Source of the DNA: Antedon bifida
Lineage: Eukaryota > Echinodermata > Crinoidea > Comatulida > Antedonidae
Assembly (NCBI GenBank): GCA_963402885.1
Contig: OY727094.1
Location: 2,358,501-2,422,500 of the forward strand
Reading direction: 5' to 3'
Length of the DNA stretch: 64,000 nucleotides
Shown here: piece after piece, positions 54,664 through 64,000 of the stretch
How positions within the stretch are numbered: position 1 is the first letter of the stretch
Layout: every line of letters starts with the position of its first letter
Position numbers and translations under genes: made by a program
Notes under the pieces: model-generated
Seen by the model: only the letters and a program-made list of their open reading frames with translations
What the model was told of the DNA's origin: nothing
Database searches by the model: none

Positions 54664-54993
54664 TAAAGATGTATTGTCCTCCTGAAAAAATGATTCTTAA
54701 AAGATTTTTTGTTGAATATGCCATTTTAATGTCACCTAATAGTTATCCATTTTGACCAAAAATTGTATCAAAAAGAAAATGTATAAACCTAAAAAACTGT
54801 AATTTAAATCAAAAAATAGTCAAAAGGCCAATGTGTTTTTGGTTGAATTTAACCATTTATTTTGTCATTTTATAAGTGAAAACATTAATTGTTTCCGGTT
54901 TTTCTCCATGGAAGTGATTAACTTTATTAACACTACAAAATAACCTATTCAAAGTCTTTATTTTTCATGTTTTTGGGGGACAATACATCTTTA
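54664..54993 (+). mobile_element. MITE-C copy 4
   Basis: Ends 'aaagatgtattgtcctcctg' and 'gggggacaatacatctttaa' form clear inverted repeats; about 330 bp; no coding capacity. Confidence 0.85.
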
Positions 54994-55089
54994 ACTATTA
55001 TCTTTTTCTTTAAATATTTAAAAAACTAAATGTAATCATTGTACAATATATTTGTTATATTTCTCTACAAATACTTAAGTCTACAAAGA

Positions 55090-55430
55090 AAAGGTCCACT
55101 TTCCCCACTCTAATGAGGATTGCACTCATGTTAATCATGATAACCGCCTGGAAATGAACGACAACAATTCTCGTCGTTTCTACATGTTAGTATCGTTTCA
55201 ATCACATGACTGTCAACAACGATGTTTGACAAGTTGCTCATCCTCCGACAGTTTGATCTCTTTAAAAGTCGCTAAAACAGCTGGGTTTCAACGCGGGCTT
55301 GATCTACTTTAGGTTATAAGGAAATCAACTGCTCTGCGTCACCTCGGTCGATTACCTTTTATCCTAGCTATTTAAGCAGTACACCTCAATACTTTAGAAA
55401 ATCAGGATTGAACATGTCGGCATGACGTTT
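55090..55430. promoter_or_regulatory. Candidate cis-regulatory island 7
   Basis: Unique, CpG-containing ('tgcgtcacctcggtcgatta', 'caacgcgggcttgatctact'). Confidence 0.28.
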
Positions 55431-55739
55431 ACAGAAAAAGTCATTCAATGATAATGAAAGTTCAAATATTTTAAGATTTGTTTTTTATCCTTTATTATTT
55501 ATTTATAGATTGTTTACTTCTAATATTCTTAAAATGCGAGTACAAAGTCAAAGTTAAAATACATTGACCAGGGAAATAAAAGTTTTAATACTATGCAGTA
55601 AAAGTTTAAAACAAGCGAGCATTAAAGTCGCAAATAAATTAACTTTTACTCTAGTTAAGTGATACTTATCCTATGATTTATGTGTATTAGACAAGTGTTA
55701 ATAGCCATATATATAACTTATGAAACCTTAGACGAGAAA

Positions 55740-56050
55740 ATTACTAATAAAGTGCAAACAATTTGGCAATCATGGTGGCCAAGATGAAACTCCATCAAGA
55801 TTTTATTGCCGCTTAAACGCGACAAGGCGGTAGCTTGCTTTTTAGTGGTCTTGTAATCAATGGTCGTTACCATCTCCACAAATCATTTTAAACCCCCACA
55901 CCTGGGTCTTGTTCGCAAGCATGGCATGATACCCGTAATGTCAACAGTCAAGAGTATCACAGGAATCCTTGGAGACGTCTAAAATTAGTTACCAAAAATA
56001 TGGTGTAATTAGCGGTTTCTGAGGCACGCTGCATCACCAAAGATACAATT
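55740..56050. promoter_or_regulatory. Candidate cis-regulatory island 8
   Basis: Unique patch ('taaacgcgacaaggcggtag', 'aaacccccacacctgggtct') between AT-rich flanks. Confidence 0.25.
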
Positions 56051-56598
56051 CTCATTGGGAGTATAAATTTATTCTGCAAGTTGTAAAACTATCATTTTTA
56101 TCTTATCTTATTTTAAATCATGAGAAACTAAAGATTTAATTTCTTTTTTAAATTGATAACTATAACAATCAATTATATTTGTAATTAATAATTTAAAAGA
56201 TTACACTGCAGAGCAGACTTGGAAACGGCAAAGCGGCTTTGGCTTTTCCTAAAATAAAGTCTACGATACCTCTAATTTTAATACAACGTGACTGCCTAAT
56301 TTAAGTCAACATATGTACACATGTTCGACAAGGTTCAAAACATAAAAAAGAACGCAAGCATCACTTTAGATCAGACGTGTGCGCCAAAAAGTTTACCAGG
56401 CTTATTATCAATTGCCAACAAATATCTGTAAAGACATTTGTCACATATGGTATCACTATTATTCGGGGTTTGGGATGTTTTGCTGTCCCCATCTGTTTTT
56501 CACAATTAGTTTCGTCTAGTGGTGATAATTCTTGTTACATTACATTTGAGTGATAAATAAGAATATACATTATATGCTAAATTCATATTTCACTCATG

Positions 56599-56790
56599 TT
56601 AAAGATGTATTGTCCCCCAAAACATGAAAAATAAAATTTGATAAAAAAATGACTTTAAATAGGCCATTTTGCAGATAAAGTTAATCACTTCTGTAGGAAA
56701 AAAAAATGTTTTCACTCAAAATAAATGGTTAAACTCAACGAAAAACTCATTGACTTCCAATCAGTTTGACTATTTTTTGCTTACTGAAGC
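56599..56790 (-). mobile_element. MITE-C copy 5 (truncated)
   Basis: Starts 'ttaaagatgtattgtccccc' then 'ttaaataggccattttgcag'; the far end is lost. Confidence 0.75.
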
Positions 56791-57059
56791 CTTAAATTGC
56801 AAAATATACTCAATCAAACTTACTAAATACATAAACATTTATAGTCCTAATTTTATATTTCTATTTTGTAATGTATTTTTAGTTTCAGTCATTATACTTA
56901 ATGTTATTTTACCAAACAGCTAACAAGAAATGAAAGAATTTAAGATATAGACTAAAATATAAAATTTAATTATGGTTCATGTCTGAGTGTATGTTTTCAT
57001 TTGTCAACACGCCAACTAACTAAATAACATTGATTTAAAAAAAACAATAAAGCTAGATG

Positions 57060-57545
57060 CTACATTATGCCACAGCATTTCATTTCATTTATTAGACAAA
57101 AACCTCTAGCGATCCTAAAGAGTCGATGAAGTTCTATAGCTCACAAGCTAGACTTGCTCTATTTATTGTCTTTTTTATATTTTTTTTATTTCGATTTTTG
57201 TCTGAAAATACAAGCTCAAGTAGTATACGTATGAAACGCAAAATGTGCCAAAATATTTATCTTTTTACTAATATCATGGACCTATCAATAAGAGGTCCAT
57301 GCTAATATTAAGTCAAAACTCCGGAACCCAGACTACTCACAACCTAAGTCCCAGCAAAAACCTTAAAAACTGTAATGCGTTCAAAACTTTGAGGAATTGT
57401 TAGTGTAAGTTGTATCATACTGTATTCACCGTCACTCTTACTTGTATTATTATTTTCTTTCAATATAATTGTACCCAGTGCCCTAACAGTGACCAGTCTT
57501 GTTTAACTGATTGGGCCACCCTGGTAAAATATTGTGAATAAATAA
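57060..57545 (+). repeat. Degenerate retrotransposon 3' sequence
   Basis: 57478-57545 has 'gattgggccaccctggtaaa' with an 'aataaataag' tail, as at 175-252. The preceding 400 bp is probably its decayed body. Confidence 0.4.
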
Positions 57546-59460
57546 GTACTATAGATAGAAAATAAATGTTAGTTAAAAGTTCAGCTTATAATTGAACAAT
57601 GATATTGATGGCAAATACTTAGTTTTAATATATTTTAATTTATAATTATAATACTGACAGAAATATTAAGTTTTTATTTTAAAAATCAGAATATGACATG
57701 ATATTTAAATATCATATTAGTAGTTAATTGTTGATATCAAATGACAAGACTCTGTTGATATTATATTCGTCATTAATTGATTTAAACAAACTTCATAAAA
57801 AAAAAAAACATTTTCCCAAAACACTTAAAACTTTAAAACGAAAGAAATGTTTTCAATGACTAACTAATGATGTTTTTTTTATTTGAACTTAGGGAGTTTA
57901 ATCTCCTTTGAGGTTAGTTAAGTACTCTAAAGTTAGCCAATCAACATCTGGCTCTCTTCTTGATTAATAGTAATAATCTTTCCGTCCCGAAGGACTCTCA
58001 AATTGAAAATGATTTGTTAAATCGAAGAAGAGTATAAAGATATCAAACTGTCAATTTAAAAAAAAAGAATTATTGTTTATAAGACGCATTTTGCTAATTG
58101 TTAAAATCCATTTGTTTTTATTACAATAATCGTTAAGACTCTATAAAGATATTAAATCCATAAATGTGGTATTTCATCTTAAAAGTCATTACCATAATAA
58201 CTCACAAAAGAAAATTGAATTCCAAATTGAAGATGAAACCATTAACAAGGCTTTTGTTAAAAAAAGTACAATAGAGAAATTATAAAAAGGAGATTACATA
58301 CAATACATTGAATTCAATGTTGTACTTTCTTCTTCTCAGAAATAAAGTAAAAGGCAAACAAAGATGATTAAAAATAACTATTTCTGTTATCAATTGACGA
58401 TTGCTTAACTTTTAATCATTCAAATGTAGATTTATATTTATGTAACAATGTACGGAAATGATGTGACTTGTATAAATATATATACCGTATATGTATATAT
58501 ATAAGTTTTTACTGTGCATTGGTTTTATTTTATGTACCATATTTATTTGAAAAAATGCCACGCTTATTTTATGTACCATATTTATTCGAACGTCGGCCCT
58601 CTTCTAATCTGGAAATAAATGATGTTTAAAATTATACTGTAGCTACATCTAATTGTATAGGTTCATGATGTTTCTATTGAAGAAACAAATTGTTATTTAT
58701 TTCTTATTTCTGAAATTGTTGTATTAATTGCACGTAAATATAGTGTGCAAATTATATCAAAACTTTTTCTCTTAACAATATCAGAAACACAGTTTTCTGA
58801 GAAATATGCTAAAAAATTCAGTTGTACAATCAATTCACATTATAAAAAAATACATAATAAACTTGAATACAGCACATTTCAATATGATTGCCGCATTTTA
58901 TTTGACATGAGTAGTTTTTTTCCAAGTGCCAAGCGCCAAGATCATCAAATCAAAGCTTATGATGATTAACAAATAGTACAAAAGGTTTAAGAGGCACTAA
59001 AACGCTCCAACATGCTCACTTTCAAAGTGCCAAAATGCCAACCCATTTTCGTTATCGTAAGCTTATCGTTAAACCCCCATCATTATCACGTGTGCCCCCC
59101 TAATCCGTGACCCTAGTGAAGCGTCGTCGTACTTTCACTATTGAGCAATCATATGTCCATTTTCATAACTAAAACATGATAGCCATAATGTTATTGATTT
59201 GACAATAAATAAAGGTTTTAAAATATATCACACAGTATTAAATGACAATTACAAGGAAAAAAATCTCATACTTTTCACATACAAGTCAAAGTACCTTTGT
59301 GTGTAAAATTTCATAATGTTAAAGAGAAAATCCAAATTTTTTTAAAAATCTATTATTATTGTTATATTTATGTATTTAATACAATCTTTACTGAGGGTGG
59401 CCTATTCAGTTTAATGAAGGAACTGATCATTAAGGGCCCACAAATAAAACAAATATATAC
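57546..59460. other. AT-rich non-coding DNA
   Basis: 58515-58610 holds two copies of 'tttatgtaccatatttatt(c/t)gaa', related to a common 'taccgtatttattcgaa' repeat. Otherwise no gene. Confidence 0.4.
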
Positions 59461-59465
59461 AAACA

Positions 59466-59840
59466 TTTTACATTTTTATTATTTTGTTTTAAATATTGTT
59501 CATTATTTTGTTTTAAATATTGTTTATTATTTTGTTTTAAATATTGTTTATTATTTTGTTTTAAATATTGTTTATTATTTTGTTTTAAATATTGTTTATT
59601 ATTTTGTTTTAAATATTGTTTATTATTTTGTTTTAAATATTGTTTATTATTTTGTTATAAATATTGTTTATTATTTTGTTTTAAATATTGTTTATTATTT
59701 TGTTTTAAATATTGTTTAATATTTTGTTTTAAATATTGTTTATTATTTTGTTTTAAATAGTTTAATATTTTGTTTTCAATATTGTTTATTATTTTGTTTT
59801 CAATATTGTTTATCATTTTGTTTTCAATATTGTTTATTTG
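59466..59840. repeat. 24-bp tandem array, about 16 units
   Basis: Unit 'ttattattttgttttaaata' plus 'ttgt'. Because 24 is divisible by three it yields a repeating YYFVLNIV frame, which is an artefact. Confidence 0.93.
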
Positions 59841-60694
59841 TTTAATATTAATCAAATATCAAATGAAAACAACATTGATAAAAAGAAGTTAAAAAAAAGT
59901 CAAGTTTCAACACTTTTTTAAAAAGGGGCTTATTTCACTAATATGAATAATATTACCTCCTTTGTAGTACCAGGTTGTTACAAAACTCCAATTGAGTATG
60001 TTGTACTGTTTCTAATTCCAGTTTATTTGTTACGTTTCAATAAAACAAAGGCAATACATTTTTGAAAGCAATTTATATTTATTTAAGAAATCAAGACTTT
60101 AATTCATTGAAACCAACAGTTCCACTAATTTCTAAATTGTGAATCTCAATTTCTGGAATTGAATGTCGTACCCAATGATACTAGTCTAATCTTCCCCATA
60201 ATACTAATGTATTAACTGTACCCTCAATACGTATTAAAATCCTTTTGACAAACAAGTTCCTAGAATAGAAATGATTCCTTGATTGGTGTTCTTGTTGATT
60301 GTCAACTACACATTATATATCTCCAATTTCTTTTCCAATAATTGAGTTTCATTGAACGTTTCTATTTTTATAAATTATACCAATTTACTAATAGAAAATA
60401 GGGAGTTAATAATCCTATAAACTTACCAATAAACTTTCTGTGTAATGTGATAATTTGTAACGATAAGTTTAAGATAATGAAAAAATGGGTCGGAAAAGTA
60501 AACAATTTCAAGGGTAAATAGAAAAAAAGTAAAACTTGGGTGGGTGGGTTAGGTTGGGTGGAAAGCATTAAATTCAACATTAGGCTGTGTGGCAAGTAGG
60601 TGTACCACCTCTACCCCATGCCAAATTACAATTAAGACTTATTCAAGAACATCTCCATTTGAGTATCTGTATGGATAAGAAAAAATGGGTTGGA
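59841..60694. other. AT-rich non-coding DNA
   Basis: Nothing recognised. Confidence 0.35.
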
Positions 60695-61150
60695 AAAGTA
60701 TCGTAAATCTTCTAATAGTAACCCACACTCTAATAGTAACCCCCCTTCTAATAGTAACCCACCTTATAATCTATAATAATAACCCACTACTCTAATAGTA
60801 ACCCCGATGGGTTACTATTAGAGTAGTGGGTTATTATTATAGATCTATATATAGATCACAAAAACTTATGATGCAGCTGTATTTTGAAAATAAGGAGATA
60901 ATGCATGTTGATCTCAGGAGTGGGGGAGGATTTAGTGTTTTTAAGTTTATAAAATAAAGTTAGAGTTCAACCAAATTTGGTTGAATTGTTTTACTATTTT
61001 GCTATGAGTTGCTGACCGGAAAAGTTGGGGGTGGGTTACTATTTTCAGGTGCCTAATTTAAGATTAGTAATAGTAACTCACTACTCTAATAGTAACCCCC
61101 TTCTAATACAATAAAAGAATAATAACCCAGGGTTACAATTAGAAGATTTA
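60695..61150. repeat. Interspersed 'taatagtaaccc' repeats with inverted copies
   Basis: At least seven 'ctaatagtaaccc' or reverse-complement units. 60770-60843 forms a perfect hairpin with 35-bp arms and a 4-base loop (cgat). Confidence 0.88.
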
Positions 61151-64000
61151 CGGTAAGCAAGTTTAAGGGTGGGTAGAAAATATTTAAAAGTGAGTGGGTT
61201 AGGTTTGGTGGATAGTGGGTGTATTGTCATGCCCACTTCTTCCCTTGCTAAATTACAATTAAGACCTATATTGCTATCTGTATCAAGGATGAGACTATAG
61301 ATATAATTAAGTTACATTGGTATTATGATGACATCACACTTGTTGAATCATCAAAGAACATTTTTAGAATATTTGAAATCTTTCTTTTTTTTTTTGCACA
61401 TTAAAGAGAATTTCAAAGCACTCTAAGTTTGAATGATCCATAAAACCTTGGGAAAAATTAAGCAGATAAGTAAAGGTATCTTTCATGTCATCACAATTAT
61501 TGTGAATTCACATGGGGATACAACTTGTGGGTTGGGTTCAGGAGAAGAAAAGTGCAGCATTCTATACAGCTGCTTACATGCTAACATCAAGCCCACTCTA
61601 GTGACTTATTAGTACACTCAGGCTGATGGCCAATTGAGTCACTAGTACTTGTGCTTGGCAGTGAGTGAGGTCAGTTTTGAGGCTTCGCGGACTTGATCGA
61701 GAAGAGGGATAGCAGATAGAATGAAATACAGCCACTTTAATTCACCGATACTGTAACACTACACTATTGAATTATAGAATATTAATCACATAAATAGTAT
61801 AAATATCAAACAGGTTTTATACTAAACACTATTATACAATGTTTCTTTGAGGACGTCGTGGTCATTCATACTATATGATACCTTATATACAAAAGAAACA
61901 AAGAAATAAACAAATGTCTATGACTTCTCAGATCTTCCTCATAGGTCCCGTTCACATTGCCCAATTTACATACACCAGGGGATCAACGCTGTACTGTATC
62001 TTATGCATTAAAGAGTATTTCACACCTGCTTTGGTCTGGCTCCAGGAAATAAAATCGCATTTAAATGTATTGTTTTCATGGTGCTCCATCTCCATAATCT
62101 TTTTACTCGATATGCGTGTAGCCACATGACGTGTCATCAAAACGGAAAATCCATTGATGTACGCGCAATCTGCCGCAAACCTGCATTGGAGCCGGAACGA
62201 AATATTTGTGTAATTACTGTACTAATGTAGTCGTAAGAAATTAAATTAATAATAGTGTGTGCATGTGGTCATCGTGGTAAACTATAGAGGGAGTAAACTT
62301 GATTGACAGACAGATCTAAAATAAATTCCTGAAAAAATGCCAAAAGTTTATTTCGAAAAGCCAATCCATGTTAAAAGAGAAACAAAAATCAAGTACTGTA
62401 CAACAACTTAGTTCTTGTGGTATATTAACATTTGTTTTTCATTGAGTGTAAACGAACCTTAGGGCTAAACATTCAATGTTGTTAAGATATTAATTCCAAA
62501 GTAACGAGTACATGTGCGCATATTTCCTAATAATTAGCATTTCTCTGAACATTAATTGGCGAGTTTTTTATGAATCACAACTTTTCCACTTAAAAACAGA
62601 CACAGTTCATCTGCAATACATGAAAAGAAACCAAAAATATCACAAAGAAAGACTTTGCTATCAACCACGACTTTGTGATTGGAACGTACACGGTAAATTC
62701 TTTACAAAGCAGAATGTTTTCATTAGACGCGAACATCGAAACAAGTATCTTGTTGATTATATACCACGCTCAATTACAATATTTGCATGCAACCATAATT
62801 GAAATCATCCACGATTTAAATTAGTTACTAACCCTTCTTATCAAATTTTAATTTCCCATGTTATTGCTCTGGTGTTTGGGATGAGATACGGGGGTCTTCG
62901 AGCGTAACACTTGAGGAGGGGAAGTTGTAATGCATTGTTAAATCTTTAGCACTTGTAACGTGTACTTCATTATCGCAATACGCATGATATACAAACAGAA
63001 CGCTTCTCATCTGGTATTAATCAACAACAAAGAAACTTTTTTTTTCACCGACAACTCAATAAATTTTAACAAAAATCATACAAAAAGTAATTGACTTTTA
63101 TGTCTGAGCCACTTAATATTCTTTAAAAAGTGTAAACAAAAGAAAAGTAGTTTTTGAATTAATTTAAAGTTACTATTATAATGATTTCAAAAGGTATGGA
63201 TTTGCATTTCTTGTCTGCTAAGAAGCTTTTAAATCTACTGTCTTTTCCCCCTCTGTTTGATTCCATAATACCTAGGTTTTAATAATAACTAAGAATTGAA
63301 ATACGTCTGTGAATCCATCGCAATAGATTGATGTCTTACCAAAGGCGATGTTTTCCTTCAATCATCTCGGGAGTAATTTCTCAAAATGTCCAATAAAGTT
63401 AGCTAATCTATGAATAAATTACAGCCAAATTGGGGATACTTAAACCCTGTAGTGATTATCAGTGAAATGAGGTGGCGATATTAGGGCCTAGCATTTCTCC
63501 ATTAACACAGATGGTTATACCACGAGGCCTAAAGAGCTGCTTGTGGCACACATCTCGACTACTTGTAGCCTAGAAATGTATCATTTACGTTGGAAATTAA
63601 GCTAAACAAAAACACCCGAAACCATTTCTACGTTGTATATAGCAGTTTAATAGCTCTGTTAATTTACTGGCTAATTTCTGCAATCAGAATTGAGTTCAAA
63701 TTCTCAAACAAATCTGGGATGACCAAGCATTTGTAATGTTCTATCAAGTAACCTATTTTTCAAACTGAATAATTTGTTTCTTAAAATACTCTAGATTGTA
63801 GAAAATCAATAAATGTACAAATACAGAATTACAGTTTCCATGATTGACAGATTGAAAGAAAAGTTAAAGATACTTTAAGTTTAAAGATAAGTTAACACTT
63901 AAAGATATCTAACAATGTATAAACATCTTAATTAAAGCCTATTTACAATATCAAATATCAAAGTTTTCAGGTATAACTAATTATCTAAAATATTTATTAG
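61151..64000. other. Non-coding DNA to window end
   Basis: No BRIP1 N-terminal exon recognised. 61550-61760, 61860-62320 and 63290-63620 are non-repetitive with some CpG; the rest is AT-rich. The 96-codon frame at 62512-62802 has no visible similarity. Confidence 0.35.

Noticed and set aside
59297..59719. 140-codon frame with YYFVLNIV repeats
   Set aside because: Produced by the 24-bp AT-rich tandem array; the opposite strand is also open.
62512..62802. 96-codon plus-strand frame
   Set aside because: No domain, no codon bias, no splice context; expected by chance in AT-rich DNA.

Overview
This is a eukaryotic, AT-rich, intron- and transposon-dominated window with one recognisable protein-coding gene. 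The gene lies on the minus strand and is the 3' two thirds of BRIP1/FANCJ, the Fanconi anaemia group J DNA helicase. It was assembled by hand from 18 short exons (49372 down to 20869) with GT..AG junctions and matching codon phases. The gene content, the tRNA-derived SINEs, the LINE 3' tails and the frequent 'taggcctac'-like words suggest a marine invertebrate deuterostome, most likely an echinoderm. The species cannot be named from the sequence alone.

Layout. 1-16 kb: no convincing gene; repeats (MITE, SINE and LINE tails, a polypurine tract) among non-repetitive, moderately CpG-containing DNA. 16-20.8 kb: more MITEs; two weak candidates for the last BRIP1 exon. 20.9-49.4 kb: BRIP1, with an iron-free C-terminal half of the helicase (exons 1-14 here), one very large exon coding for a disordered tail (33511-35002), then three small exons (31726, 26488, 20869) that add an unusual Cys-rich C-terminal module. 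50.3-51.2 kb: an 11-copy, 75-bp minisatellite that is G-rich on the BRIP1 sense strand. 51-64 kb: apparently a giant BRIP1 intron. The N-terminal exons (Walker A, FeS cluster, DEAH box) were not found and should lie beyond position 64000.

Mobile DNA. About 19 copies of one roughly 165-bp MITE (here MITE-A) are scattered from 2.3 to 49 kb, several ending 28-44 bp from a BRIP1 splice donor; each carries up to three CArG-box sequences. A second MITE (MITE-B, homologous to 3497-3621) and a third of about 340 bp (MITE-C, 5 copies) are also present. A 2.1-kb long-terminal-inverted-repeat element in a BRIP1 intron carries three perfect nuclear-receptor DR1 motifs and several YY1-like motifs. A 5'-truncated non-LTR retrotransposon with its coding end lies at 29287-29690.

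Non-repetitive, CpG-containing islands within the BRIP1 introns look like cis-regulatory modules. BRIP1 neighbours TBX2/TBX4 in vertebrates, so they may serve a neighbouring developmental gene; that is inference only.
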